Of a DNA stretch of 64,000 nt, positions 51,494-60,927 are shown piece after piece; the stretch's first letter is position 1; each line of letters opens with the position of its first letter. The DNA comes from Aliidongia dinghuensis. GTDB lineage: Bacteria; Pseudomonadota; Alphaproteobacteria; ATCC43930; CGMCC-115725. Where the stretch lies: the NCBI RefSeq assembly GCF_014643535.1, contig NZ_BMJQ01000008.1:62001-126000 (forward strand), written 5' to 3'. Made by a program: the position numbers and the translations under genes. A model generated the notes under the pieces. The model had not been told where the DNA came from, ran no database searches, and worked only from the letters and a program-made list of their open reading frames with translations.

Positions 51494-52975
51494 TCAGACG
51501 GCGATCCGCATCAGGGGCCGCTCGGTGGCCTGGCGTCCGGGAACCTGACGCTCGATCGTCGGCCGCTCGATGGGCGGCAGGATGCGGCGGCTCGGGAACC
51601 AGACGGTCACCACCGTGCCGACGCCCAAGCGGCTGTCGATCAGGAGGGCGCCCTCGTGCAGTTCGGTGATCTTCTTGACCAACGGCAGGCCGAGGCCGGT
51701 GCCGCCGTGATTGCGGTTCAGGGAGCTTTCGACCTGGACGAACGGCAGGATCACCCGTTCCAGGTCCTTCTCGGCGATGCCGATGCCGGTGTCGCGCACC
51801 TCGATGCCGCGGCGGCCAAGATCGTCGGACGGGAAGCTGATCGTGACGCTGCCGCCGCGCGGCGTGAACTTGACCGCGTTGGACACGAGGTTGATGACGA
51901 TCTGGCGGCACAGGCGCTCGTCGGCGGCGATGCAGAAGGGCCGCGCCGGCGGCAGCACGCGGATCCTGATCTCCGCCTGCTCCGCCTCGTCGCGGAACAT
52001 CGGCAGGCAGTTGTGCACCGCCTCGACCGGGTCGATTTCCGCCTCGTCGATGCCGAGGCGCCCGGCTTCCGCTTTGCTCAAGTCGAGGATCGTATTGATG
52101 ATGCCGAGCAGGTGGTTGCCGCTGTCGTGGATGTCCGCGGCGTAGGTCCGGTAGCGCTCGCCGCCGAGCGGGCCGAACATCTGCTGCCGCATCATGTCCG
52201 AGAAGCCGATAATGGCGTTGAGCGGTGTCCGGAGCTCGTGGCTGATGATGCCGAGGAATTCGCTCTTCGCCTTGTTCGCCGCCTCGGCCGCCTCGTGGAG
52301 CCGCTCGGCGCGGGCCTTGCCTTCGAGCAGCATCTCCTGCTGGACGAAGCTGCGGCGCACGTAGAGTTCCTGCAAATAGCTCGACAGCGTGCCGACCAGA
52401 ATCGAAACGGACAGGAAGAAATCGTTGCTGAACAGCACGCGCAGCGGCAGCGGGTTGATCTCGAGCGCGATCAGCTGATAGGTCGCGAACAGCGTGAGCG
52501 CCGCTGCGAGCGCGTTCAGGTGATGGAGCCTGAGCAGGCTCGAGCCGTAGATGACGACGAGCACCAACCCTGCGTAGTAAGTTTCCTTGGCCGGTCCCGT
52601 CGAGATCGCGATCATCAGCAGGATGCCGCCGCCGGACGTCAGCATCGCCGCCGTCAGGATGGGCTGGGCGTAGACAAGGAACATCCGGGTGTAGGTGAGG
52701 GCGACCGTCGACAGAAGCGACATGACGACGAAGCCGAAACGGATCGCCCAGATCCGATGGTATTCGTCGGGCGCCGACAGCGGATCGATGAGCCCGCACA
52801 GCGCGCAAAGGAAGGCGGCGCTGACGAGGAACATGCGCACCACGGTAAGTGCTGATCGCAGATTGTCGCGGATAAAACGATCCTCGAGCGCGCCGTCACC
52901 GAAGCGCAGCGTGATGCGATTCATACGCATCGCTTCCGGCCGGATCGGCGATATCTCGGGCTCTACGATCGTCAC
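51494..52975 (-). CDS. membrane sensor histidine kinase
   Basis: A 493-residue kinase. The N-terminal half has five to six hydrophobic segments between residues 40 and 190 (for example VVRMFLVSAAFLCALCGLID), without a recognised extracellular domain, so the signal may be membrane-embedded. HisKA has [20 protein letters not shown] with His246, followed by MFGPLGGERYRTYAADIHDS, the PdhS/DivL-like alphaproteobacterial subtype. The ATPase motifs are QIVINLVSNAVKFTPRGG, VRDTGIGIAEKDL and GTGLGLPLV. No partner regulator is adjacent. It ends convergently with the PilZ-methyltransferase gene. Confidence 0.86.
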   Translation of the reverse strand: MTIVEPEISPIRPEAMRMNRITLRFGDGALEDRFIRDNLRSALTVVRMFLVSAAFLCALCGLIDPLSAPDEYHRIWAIRFGFVVMSLLSTVALTYTRMFLVYAQPILTAAMLTSGGGILLMIAISTGPAKETYYAGLVLVVIYGSSLLRLHHLNALAAALTLFATYQLIALEINPLPLRVLFSNDFFLSVSILVGTLSSYLQELYVRRSFVQQEMLLEGKARAERLHEAAEAANKAKSEFLGIISHELRTPLNAIIGFSDMMRQQMFGPLGGERYRTYAADIHDSGNHLLGIINTILDLSKAEAGRLGIDEAEIDPVEAVHNCLPMFRDEAEQAEIRIRVLPPARPFCIAADERLCRQIVINLVSNAVKFTPRGGSVTISFPSDDLGRRGIEVRDTGIGIAEKDLERVILPFVQVESSLNRNHGGTGLGLPLVKKITELHEGALLIDSRLGVGTVVTVWFPSRRILPPIERPTIERQVPGRQATERPLMRIAV

Positions 52976-53279
52976 GCTCGCTCCATGGGGGGCGGTGAAA
53001 ACCAGACTAGGAAGGTCACGCTCCGGAGCGGAACGATCTTGATGACTCGTTTCCCTTATGTCGCCAAGAAACCGCAGCGCGCAGATCGGGAGGCTATGGT
53101 TAAATTACGAGCATAACTAGCGGCCATAGCCGTTAACGGTTGGTAAAATTTACCATCGAAATCGCAAATCGGCCGCTAACCAATTGCAAGCAATTGTATC
53201 TAGTCTTATTGAACTTGCAGGAAAAGCGCCCAGCGCGGCGGGCGCACCAGGTTCTGCCGAGAGAGGGTGAAGCAGCATC
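52976..53279. other. 304-base divergent intergenic region with palindromes
   Basis: This A/T-richer region separates the minus-strand kinase gene from the N-formylglutamate amidohydrolase gene. It holds two adjacent symmetric elements: CCGTTAACGG at 53130-53139 (perfect) and TGGTAAA-A-TTTACCA at 53141-53155. It also has a direct repeat of CAATTG around 53180-53196. These look like regulator-binding sites. I could not fix a -35/-10 pair with confidence. No ORF or RNA gene is seen. Confidence 0.55.
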
Positions 53280-54104
53280 ATGCCGGAGAAAACGACCGTG
53301 TCCGACGCCGACGGGCGGGCGTCGCTGCTGCGCATGGGCGACCCGTCGCCCTTCACTGTCATCAATCCTTATGGCCGGGCGAAAGTGCTGCTGCTGTGCG
53401 ATCATGCAAGCCGTGCGGTGCCGAACGCGCTCGATAATCTGGGGCTCGCCGACGCCGATCTCGCGAAGCATGTCGGCTGGGACATTGGGGCCGCAGCCCT
53501 CACGCACGAACTGTCGCGGCGATGGGATGCCCCGGCCGTGCTATCGGGGTTCTCTCGCCTGGTGGTTGACTGCAATCGCACACTCGGCGAAGCAACCTCG
53601 ATGCCGGCGGTCAGCGACGGCATCACCGTTCCTGGCAATCAAGGGTTGAGTGCAGATCAAATCGAGGCGCGGGCAACTGCGTGCTACTGGCCCTATCACG
53701 GTGCCGTCACCGCGGCGCTCGACCGGTTCGCCGCCGCCGGTGTGGCGCCGGCCGTCATTTCCATGCACAGCTTCACGCCCCGCATGAACGGCCTCGAGCG
53801 CCCGTGGCATGTCGGCGTGCTGTGGGACCGCGACCCGCGCCTCGCCGTGCCGCTCATCGCCAATCTCGCGCGGCTGCACGGCCTTGCGGTCGGCGACAAC
53901 GAGCCCTATTCGGCGCGCGATCCGCACGGCTTCACGCTGCGTCATCACGTCAATCCGCGTGGGCTGCCGAACGTGCTCCTGGAAATGCGCCAGGACGAGG
54001 TCGGGACCGACGAGGGTGTGCTGCGCTACGCCGATTTCCTCGAGACCGCCTTCGCGCCGATCCTGGCCGATCCGGCGCTCTACCGGCCGGCGCTCTACCT
54101 CTGA
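53280..54104 (+). CDS. N-formylglutamate amidohydrolase family protein
   Basis: A 274-residue zinc-hydrolase-like protein of the FGase (HutG) family, which releases formate from N-formylglutamate in histidine breakdown. Diagnostic stretches are LLLCDHASRAVPNALDNLGL, KHVGWDIGAAALTHELS, SRLVVDCNR (metal ligand region), YWPYHGAVTAALDRF, ISMHSFTPRMNG and LRHHVNPRGLPNVLLEMRQD. The closest subgroup is the stand-alone alphaproteobacterial branch not linked to hut genes; none are seen here. The true substrate may therefore be another N-acyl amino acid. GAGAGG precedes the ATG. Confidence 0.85.
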   Translation: MPEKTTVSDADGRASLLRMGDPSPFTVINPYGRAKVLLLCDHASRAVPNALDNLGLADADLAKHVGWDIGAAALTHELSRRWDAPAVLSGFSRLVVDCNRTLGEATSMPAVSDGITVPGNQGLSADQIEARATACYWPYHGAVTAALDRFAAAGVAPAVISMHSFTPRMNGLERPWHVGVLWDRDPRLAVPLIANLARLHGLAVGDNEPYSARDPHGFTLRHHVNPRGLPNVLLEMRQDEVGTDEGVLRYADFLETAFAPILADPALYRPALYL

Positions 54105-54120
54105 CGGCGGCGCGCCGCCG
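54105..54120. terminator. perfect 16-bp GC palindrome between convergent genes
   Basis: CGGCGGCGCGCCGCCG at 54105-54120 is an exact palindrome placed directly after the TGA of the amidohydrolase gene and 13 bases before the stop of the Maf-like gene on the other strand. It could form a stem in either transcript. No T-run follows; the loop must be minimal, so function as a terminator is tentative. Confidence 0.4.
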
Positions 54121-54132
54121 GGATCGGAAGGC

Positions 54133-56178
54133 TTAGGCAGCCGGCTGCGCTGCGCCCTCGGCCGCGACGGGCGCATCCTTGGCGAGCGCGTGCAGAATCT
54201 CGAACTGCGCCGTGCAGTCCCGGCGGATGATCTCGAAGCGCGCGCGGACGGCGTCCAGGAAGGTCGCCATCGTCGCGACCTGCAGTTCCGGCTCGACGCG
54301 GCGGTAGAAGTAATAGCCGATCTGGAAGCACAGCATGAGGAAGCCGACGTTGACCGCGCGCAGCGCCGGCTGGTGCGGATTCTCGCCCTTTTCCGCAATC
54401 ATCGGCAGAGAGCGCTCGTAGAAATCGAGGAACGGCATCTCCGTGGCGGCGGCCTCGTCGATGAACGCCAGCATGTCTTCATACCAGCGCGTGAAGCTCG
54501 CCTCGATCGCAACCAGATCGCCGGTCGGCACCATTTCGCCCGGCCGCTTGTCGACGAGCTCGGCGCGGATCCGCTGCAGTGCCAGCGGCTTGCGGTGCGG
54601 TGGTGCTTCGATCTTGAGCGTGCGCGGCAGCTTCGGCAGCGTGCCCGGGATCTGCACCCCGTCCGAGCAGTTGAAGATCTTGGCGAACGAGAAATGCTCG
54701 ATGCCGGCCGCCATCATCATGCGCGTCCAGTGCAGCGTGCCGTTGGTATAGGCCTTGCCGCCGAAATTGGCCGGCATCTCGATCGTCATGGCCTCCTGGC
54801 TCGACGTGTAGCCTTTGCCCCAGTCCTCGGCCTTGTAATAGATCGCGTCCTGCGAATGGTGCTTCACCGCATCGCGCGAGCCCAGGTCGACGCCGAACAG
54901 GTAGATCTCGCGGAAGCACATGAGGAGGGCCGCGCGGATCGCGAGATTGGTGCAGGTCGGCGCCGTGCCGAACAGCCCGATCTTGTCCGGCGCCCAGAGG
55001 CCGGTCGACGAGACCGAGTCGCGGAAATAGAACACCTTGTTGTCGAACAGGCCCGGCATCTCGGGCCAGACCGTGGTCGAGCCGATGAGCGTGATGCCCT
55101 CGAAGCCGAACTGGTCGGACGTCCGCTTCAGGTGGTCGTAGGACGACCAGACGTTCTCGAGCTCGCAATGGAAGTCCGGGCGGATGCCGTTCCTGAGCAG
55201 CGGCAGGATGCCGGTGCCGCAGGAGAAGATGATCGCCTGGCCCTGGAGCCGCTTGATGGCGTCGATCGCCTGGTCGAGCGAGGGGCCGGAGCCGACGACG
55301 AAGGCCGGCAGGTTCTTCTCGAGCCGCGGCCGGTCGTCGAGCAGCTTGAACTCATTGCGAATCAGGTTCGTGCCGCAATTGCGCAGCATGACCCATTCAT
55401 CCTCGACGAAGCCGATCGAGATCGGCAGGAGCGGCAGCTTCTCGCGGAATTCCTCGTAGGCCTTGTCGAGCGCCAGCGAGGAATAGTGGCGGAACGCATA
55501 GGACCCGTCGATGAGCCCGAAGCCGCGGCCGCGCATGGTCCAATGGACATATTCGGCAAGCGTTTCCGGCTCGTTGCTGAAGGTGAAATGCAGCGTCTGG
55601 CCGCGCTCTTCGATCTTGTCGAAGATCGCCGCCCAGTCGTGCAGGTGCAGCGCGTGATAGAAGAATTCCGGATATTCCTCCGCCACGATGAAATGGCGCA
55701 CGTCCATCTCCTCGAACAGCGCCGGCATGTGGAAACCGAGCCCGATGCCGTAGATCAGGAGGAAGCCCGAGTCCGGTGTCGGCAGGGTCGGGATCTTGGT
55801 GAGCTGGCGGCCCTTCAGGAACTCGTAGAGCGCCGACGTGACGTAGTCATGGTGATAGGGCTTGACCGGCGCCTGGTGGTGCATCGGCGGGTTCATGAAG
55901 AAGCGGTGCGGGCTCCGGCGGAACTCGTCGAGCTGCCGCTCGGCATGGGTCTTGGCATCCACCGGATAGAGCAGGGTGTGGCCGAGGTCGATGTTGATGT
56001 CGCCGGTCTCGACGCTGCCGACGAGCCGGCCGCTCGGCTCAGAGATCGCGCGCATGCGGACATAAAGATGAGGATAGCGCCGACGGAGCGCAGCCATGTT
56101 GCGCTCGAACAGGTCGTCGGGGCTGTCGGTCATGGCGCTCTTGGTCACGGCGGGGGCGGTCATGGCGGGGTCAGTCAC
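54133..56178 (-). CDS. motility-associated (Maf) glycosyltransferase family protein, DUF115
   Basis: A 681-residue protein with a central MptE/DUF115 (PF01973-type) domain. The nucleotide-site signature is PAFVVGSGPSLDQAIDAIKR, followed by IIFSCGTGILPLLRNGIRPD and FHCELENVWSSYDHLKR. Bacterial relatives attach nonulosonic acids to flagellin. The N-terminal 200 residues and a helical C-terminal part (YEDMLAFIDEAAATEMPFLD) are typical of the Maf family. Its ATG overlaps the stop of the TPR glycosyltransferase gene by four bases. No flagellin gene is in the window, so the acceptor could be another surface protein. Confidence 0.85.
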   Translation of the reverse strand: MTDPAMTAPAVTKSAMTDSPDDLFERNMAALRRRYPHLYVRMRAISEPSGRLVGSVETGDINIDLGHTLLYPVDAKTHAERQLDEFRRSPHRFFMNPPMHHQAPVKPYHHDYVTSALYEFLKGRQLTKIPTLPTPDSGFLLIYGIGLGFHMPALFEEMDVRHFIVAEEYPEFFYHALHLHDWAAIFDKIEERGQTLHFTFSNEPETLAEYVHWTMRGRGFGLIDGSYAFRHYSSLALDKAYEEFREKLPLLPISIGFVEDEWVMLRNCGTNLIRNEFKLLDDRPRLEKNLPAFVVGSGPSLDQAIDAIKRLQGQAIIFSCGTGILPLLRNGIRPDFHCELENVWSSYDHLKRTSDQFGFEGITLIGSTTVWPEMPGLFDNKVFYFRDSVSSTGLWAPDKIGLFGTAPTCTNLAIRAALLMCFREIYLFGVDLGSRDAVKHHSQDAIYYKAEDWGKGYTSSQEAMTIEMPANFGGKAYTNGTLHWTRMMMAAGIEHFSFAKIFNCSDGVQIPGTLPKLPRTLKIEAPPHRKPLALQRIRAELVDKRPGEMVPTGDLVAIEASFTRWYEDMLAFIDEAAATEMPFLDFYERSLPMIAEKGENPHQPALRAVNVGFLMLCFQIGYYFYRRVEPELQVATMATFLDAVRARFEIIRRDCTAQFEILHALAKDAPVAAEGAAQPAA

Positions 56179-58118
56179 AGCTGGGACGGGGTATTGACGA
56201 GGTGGGCGATGGCGTTCAGCAGGCGGTCGGCCTGCTGGGCCGCGGCAGGTTCGCGGTCGGCTGCGACGCGTTCGGCGAAGCGCCGGCTGAGGCCGGGATC
56301 GGCGATGGCGGCGATGGCCTTGCGGCGGTAATCCTCGGCATCATGGGCGAGAAGCTCGTCCGCGCCGATCCGCTCGAACCAGGAAGCGACCAGATTGGCG
56401 CGCGGCGACCGCTGGCGGCACGTGAGACCCAGAATGCCCTGTGCCGCGGCGGCGACCAGCCCGTCGGCGAACTGGTTGCCGATCGGATCGAGCAGCAGGT
56501 CGACCGTCGCCAGATACGCCTGGATCGGGCCCGGTTCGCACAGCCGGAGCCGGCCCTGCGGCAGTTGGCCGGCGATGCGCTGCACCGATGCTTCGCCACC
56601 CAGCTGGGCGACATCGACGAGCAGCGTTGCGTCTGGACGGGCGGCCAGGATGTCGCGCCAGGCGGCGAGCGTCGTGCCGTCGATCTGCGTGCCCTCGGCG
56701 AGCGTGCCGAGCGTAATGCCCCCGCCAAACCCGCCCGGGGCGGCCGCGGGCACCGGAAGGGCGTCCAGATCGAGCGGCGGCAGGTCGGTCGGCTGGATCG
56801 CGAGCCCGCCTTCGACCGGGATCAGCGCTCTTGGATCGATGTCGGTGCCGAGGGCGGCCGGGTCGGCGAGGACGCCGGTGAAGCCTGCCGCCAGCGCCAC
56901 CGCCGGGTCGGCATAGAGCGCCAGCACATGCGGCGCCGGCGCCTGGGCGATGATCGCGGCATGGTTGGTGACGAACGGATCGTCGAGATCGATCAGCACG
57001 TCGAGCGCGTCGTTGCGCACCATGAGGCCGGCAGTGTCGAAATCGAGGTCGGTCAGGTCCTGCCAGCCGTTCGAGCGGGCACGGAGCCGTCGGGCGAGGG
57101 GGGCATCGATGAGGCCGTCGGCGTAGACGTAGAGCTCGACCCGACGGCGGTCGAGCTGCTCGAACGCCGGGATGACGAGGTCGAGCCCCTCGCCATGGCC
57201 CCAGTGGCCCGACATCACGCCGATGCGCACGCGGCGTGTCGCGAACTCCGCCGGGGCCGCGGCACTCGGCCGGCTCTCATGGGCGAGGAAGCGCTGGCCC
57301 CAGCGCTCGGCGAGTGCGGCGAGCATTGCCCGGTCCGGGTCGGGCCTGCGGCCCTGTGCCTGGACCGTGCGCCAGGCGACGGTCGCGTCGTCGGGAGCGA
57401 GCGATTCGGCCTCGCGCCCGGCGACGAGCGCCTCGTCGAACCGGCCGCAGGCGCCGAGCACCAACGCCTGGAGCGAAAGATCCTCTGCACGCCGATCGCT
57501 GGCCGAGACGTCGCTGACCGACACGAGCGCCGCCGCCGCGACCTGGGCGTCGTCCAGCCGGCGGGCGCGGTAGAGCGCTTCCGTGAAGCCGCGCCAGCCC
57601 TCGAGCGAGCGGGAATCGACCTCGATCTCGCGCCGGAACGCCTCGCAGGCGCCGTCATAGTTTCCGGCCAGGAGCAGCTTCTGCCCCTCCTTGACGAGCG
57701 GCCGGTCGGCGATCTTGTAGAAGGCCTGGTCGAAGCTGCCGAGCCAGTCGGGCAGCATGCCTGGGATGCCGGTGTCCCGGGCCGCCGCGGTCGCGAGCTT
57801 GCCGTAGAAGAGGCCGTCGACGAGCCGGCCGGTCTTGGAGAACACGATGGCGAGCGCATCGATATGCTCGCGCACGTCGGGCGCCACCTTGTGCGCCGCC
57901 TCGAACGCCTCGACCGCCTTGCCGGGCTCGTTGAGCCGAAGCGAGAGCAGCCCCACCAGATGCAGCCCGACATTGCTGTTGGGCTCGAGCGCGTTCACCT
58001 GCTGGGCCAGCGCGATGCCGCGCTCGAGATCATTCGCCGCAATCGCCGCCAGCGCCGCACGCACGGCCTCGTCGCGCGTCAGGCTGCCGGGGGCTGGGGT
58101 GGGGGAGGTGGAGGGCAA
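56175..58118 (-). CDS. TPR protein with OGT/SPINDLY-like glycosyltransferase domain
   Basis: A 647-residue protein. Residues about 10-280 form TPR-like helical repeats (ALEPNSNVGLHLVGLLSLRL, VEAFEAAHKVAPDVREHIDA). The C-terminal half resembles the GT41 O-GlcNAc transferase catalytic region. It has VRIGVMSGHWGHGEGLDLVI at the N-lobe, a variable middle, and RLRLCEPGPIQAYLATVDLL followed by LTCRQRSPRANLVASWFERI at the C-lobe. The second half is shorter than in plant or animal OGT. It overlaps the Maf gene by four bases and is upstream of it, so both are expected to be made together for protein glycosylation. Confidence 0.78.
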   Translation of the reverse strand: MPSTSPTPAPGSLTRDEAVRAALAAIAANDLERGIALAQQVNALEPNSNVGLHLVGLLSLRLNEPGKAVEAFEAAHKVAPDVREHIDALAIVFSKTGRLVDGLFYGKLATAAARDTGIPGMLPDWLGSFDQAFYKIADRPLVKEGQKLLLAGNYDGACEAFRREIEVDSRSLEGWRGFTEALYRARRLDDAQVAAAALVSVSDVSASDRRAEDLSLQALVLGACGRFDEALVAGREAESLAPDDATVAWRTVQAQGRRPDPDRAMLAALAERWGQRFLAHESRPSAAAPAEFATRRVRIGVMSGHWGHGEGLDLVIPAFEQLDRRRVELYVYADGLIDAPLARRLRARSNGWQDLTDLDFDTAGLMVRNDALDVLIDLDDPFVTNHAAIIAQAPAPHVLALYADPAVALAAGFTGVLADPAALGTDIDPRALIPVEGGLAIQPTDLPPLDLDALPVPAAAPGGFGGGITLGTLAEGTQIDGTTLAAWRDILAARPDATLLVDVAQLGGEASVQRIAGQLPQGRLRLCEPGPIQAYLATVDLLLDPIGNQFADGLVAAAAQGILGLTCRQRSPRANLVASWFERIGADELLAHDAEDYRRKAIAAIADPGLSRRFAERVAADREPAAAQQADRLLNAIAHLVNTPSQL

Positions 58119-58233
58119 TGGGGGGTCCTGCGTCCGGTGATTTCAAGCGCGTCGGCAGCTCATTGAACTAGCGCAGTGAGGGTTAATGAAATGGAAAACG
58201 CTCGCAGCGCATAGTCCTCTATCCTTGCGGATC

Positions 58234-58962
58234 CTACACCTTCCATTCGTCGGACAGATTGCCCTGTCTGGCGAGGAAACGGCTAGCGTCCGCGTAAGTC
58301 TCCGGTAAGCCGATGTCGAGGAGCTCTTCGCTCACCGCAACGCCTGTGACCAGGCCACGTTCGACCCAATGGGGCAAAATATCGCGTTCGAAAGAGCAGG
58401 GGCCTGGGGCGATCGTCGCCAACAGATCGCGGGAAAGAACATAGATCCCCGCGTTGATAAGGCCTTTGCCGGGCTTTTTCTCGATGAACTCCACGACCCG
58501 ATCGCCGTCCAGTCGCACTGAACCGAAACGCGCCGCGTCGGCGATTGATACCAGCGCCAGCGTGGCTCCGGCGCCCGTTCGACGATGGTGGTCGAGCAAG
58601 GTCTGCCAGTCGATCGAGACGATCGAGTCGCCGTTGGTCGCGAAAAGGGTGTCGGTGGTAACCAGTGGCAAGGCATGACGCAACGCCCCGCCTGTGCCGA
58701 GCGGCTCGCTTTCGACGGTCATCCGCACCGGCAGGGGCGGAGCACAACGACTGTAATGATCGACGATTTGGTCCGCGAGATGACCGAGCGCCAGCACGGC
58801 GCTGCCGATCACGCCGCTCGCCGCCAGGCGATCCAGCACGTAATCGAGAAAGGGGCGACCTGCAACGGGGGCCAAGGGCTTTGGCACGGCGCTCAATACG
58901 CTCGCAAGGCGCGTGCCCTTGCCGCCGGCGAGGACTATGCAATCGACGAGTTCCGACTTCAT
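58234..58962 (-). CDS. sugar-1-phosphate nucleotidyltransferase, HddC-like
   Basis: A 242-residue NTP-transferase that activates a sugar-1-phosphate. The N-terminal signature is VLAGGKGTRLASVLSAVPKP with the catalytic Lys in PKPL. ESEPLGTGGALRHALPLV and FATNGDSIVSIDW provide the metal-binding Asp. FIEKKPGKGLINAGIYVLSR completes the fold. It most resembles D-glycero-D-manno-heptose-1-phosphate guanylyltransferase (HddC), but GMP and CTP variants cannot be excluded. It is on the minus strand and divergent from the glycosyltransferase at 59154. Base composition is less GC-biased than in the genes to its left. Confidence 0.82.
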   Translation of the reverse strand: MKSELVDCIVLAGGKGTRLASVLSAVPKPLAPVAGRPFLDYVLDRLAASGVIGSAVLALGHLADQIVDHYSRCAPPLPVRMTVESEPLGTGGALRHALPLVTTDTLFATNGDSIVSIDWQTLLDHHRRTGAGATLALVSIADAARFGSVRLDGDRVVEFIEKKPGKGLINAGIYVLSRDLLATIAPGPCSFERDILPHWVERGLVTGVAVSEELLDIGLPETYADASRFLARQGNLSDEWKV

Positions 58963-59153
58963 CTCGATCCCACTCCACGGTCAGGCTGCGAAAGCGTGCG
59001 GGCCAACCGCGTGGTAAGCACCGGAATGGCACATCGTCGATCATAGATGCTTAACGATTTGTTTTCTCTCACCGGGCAGACAGTAGTTGCGGTGATCGGG
59101 CTGGTTGTTGGGTCGGAGCCAGTCCTGTTAGTGGGCGAAGGGGGAAGCTGTGC

Positions 59154-60872
59154 ATGTCTAGCGGTCATTCGGGCGAGCAGATAGTCTCGGCGGCGAAGAC
59201 CGTTTTCGATCTGTTGCAGCGTCGCGACTACGATGCCGCGCTGACAGCGGCTCTCGCCATTCCGGCTGATCATCCCGATCGTGACGCGCTCGAGCGCGTC
59301 GCCTGGGCTCGCATGGGACGCTTCCCGGAGGCTGTCGTTGCCGGTCGGCGGCATCTTGCTCGTGGCGGAGCCTCGAATGAAGATTGGTTCCGGCAGGCAC
59401 AGATCCTGCTGCGCAGCGGCGCTTTGGAAGAAGCCTTTGCCGTCGGCATGACCGCCCTAAGCCAAGCGCCGGAAGACTGGCGTCTTTTGATACCGGTCGT
59501 GGAGGCCGTTCTGGCCGAACCAAGGCTCGAGCTTCGGCTTCGTGCCGAAGCGGCTGCGATCATCGTTAGACATCCACGCGTGCTGCCGCCTGCGTTTGAC
59601 GGACAAGGCGGTGTCCTGCTGGCCAATCGTCTGCCGCATATCGCGCCGCTTGGGGGTGAGCACCCGCTCTATTTTCGTTTCTGCGAATATTTGGATCCGA
59701 TCCCGCGCTATCGGCCAGAGAGCTACGGCGCGGGGTTGCTGGCGGCGGCGATTGACGCGCTGCCTCGCGCAGCCTTTGCGGTCGAGCGGCTGATGGCGGC
59801 CGGGATCGGTGTCGGCCGTCGTGCCGCTGCGCGCTATGTCGCCTCCCGCTTTCCGACCCTGCTCGTCAATCATCAGGGGTGCGCAATCGAGCTCGCCCTG
59901 CAGCAAACCATGACGCTTGGCGAACTGCCGTATTTTGTCATTTTCGATTTCATGCCGATGCTGTTTTACCCGTTCAGTCCGACCGAGCACATGAGCTTCC
60001 CGGAGGACGACGAAGAGCTGTTCCGTATCATCGGCCATGAGCTCGATTCACCGGCCTGCCTGGGCTTCCAGGTCTACACCGAGACCCAAAAGTCCCTGCT
60101 CTCGGCGGTCTTCGACAACCCTCGCCTCGGGCAGAAGGCGCATTTCATCAATTTCCTATCCAGCGTCGAGCCCGATGTTGAGATCAGCACTCGCTTGCGC
60201 CCACGTGGCGAGGAGCCAACCGTAACGTTGCTTTTCGCTGCGAGCTTCGCGCCATCGGAGGACGGCTTTTACATGCGCGGCGGTGTCGACGCGATCAATG
60301 CTTTCGCCGAGCTTTACGAGGAGTTCCCACACCTGCGGCTAATACTGTGCGGACAGTTGCCGCGCAGCCTGTCTGCGCGTCTTGCCGATCTGGTCGAGCA
60401 TCATCCGGCGATCACCTGGCGGCGCGAGTACATCCCACAAGCCGAATACGAGGAGATGCTGGCGGAGAACGACATCTTTGTTTCGCCGGCGATTGCGACA
60501 TTTCGCAACGGTCTGATCCAGGCAATGGAGCGCGGGCTGGTTCCGGTCGTTTCGGATGGCCATTACGCGGCTGAGTTCGTTTCCCACGAGGTTAACGGCC
60601 TTGTGGTTGAGGGGCGAAAACGACTGGCGGACGTCGTCTCGGGCGGCGGCTTTCGCAGCGACTGGCGCGCACTTTATGGCGCGGTGGATCATCCGAGCGA
60701 TGCCGAGTTCTATGCTGCCTTCAAGGCTGCACTCCGACGGCTGATCACGGGTCGCGATCTGTTGCGCCGGATGTCCGAGCGTAACCTTAAGGACGGCAGC
60801 CGGCATCAATTCTCCCCGGTGGACATCGAGCGATTCCGCACGTTGGTGGGCGATGCGGTGCGTCGGGTGTAG
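59154..60872 (+). CDS. glycosyltransferase with N-terminal helical repeats
   Basis: A 572-residue protein. The first 120 residues look like TPR-type helices (VFDLLQRRDYDAALTAALAI). The C-terminal 220 residues resemble a GT-B, GT4-like domain: TVTLLFAASFAPSEDGFYMR, LRLILCGQLPRSLSARLADL, WRREYIPQAEYEEMLAENDI and GLIQAMERGLVPVVSDGHYA, the last being the E-x7-E-like donor region. The start ATG at 59154 has no strong ribosome site but is the only reasonable one. The frame is rich in A/T-ending codons compared with other genes. It leads a plus-strand run of at least four genes. Confidence 0.78.
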   Translation: MSSGHSGEQIVSAAKTVFDLLQRRDYDAALTAALAIPADHPDRDALERVAWARMGRFPEAVVAGRRHLARGGASNEDWFRQAQILLRSGALEEAFAVGMTALSQAPEDWRLLIPVVEAVLAEPRLELRLRAEAAAIIVRHPRVLPPAFDGQGGVLLANRLPHIAPLGGEHPLYFRFCEYLDPIPRYRPESYGAGLLAAAIDALPRAAFAVERLMAAGIGVGRRAAARYVASRFPTLLVNHQGCAIELALQQTMTLGELPYFVIFDFMPMLFYPFSPTEHMSFPEDDEELFRIIGHELDSPACLGFQVYTETQKSLLSAVFDNPRLGQKAHFINFLSSVEPDVEISTRLRPRGEEPTVTLLFAASFAPSEDGFYMRGGVDAINAFAELYEEFPHLRLILCGQLPRSLSARLADLVEHHPAITWRREYIPQAEYEEMLAENDIFVSPAIATFRNGLIQAMERGLVPVVSDGHYAAEFVSHEVNGLVVEGRKRLADVVSGGGFRSDWRALYGAVDHPSDAEFYAAFKAALRRLITGRDLLRRMSERNLKDGSRHQFSPVDIERFRTLVGDAVRRV

Positions 60873-60927
60873 CGCCGGGTTTGGTGGGACAGCATTGAGC
60901 GTCGAGACTGCATCAAGGGTTCAGAAG

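Noticed and set aside
53809..56331. 840-codon plus-strand frame over the Maf-like gene
   Set aside because: Arg/Glu/Asp-rich without motifs; the minus strand carries the GSGPS-type DUF115 signature.
56202..58166. 654-codon plus-strand frame opposite the TPR/OGT-like gene
   Set aside because: Shadow composition; the minus reading has TPR periodicity.
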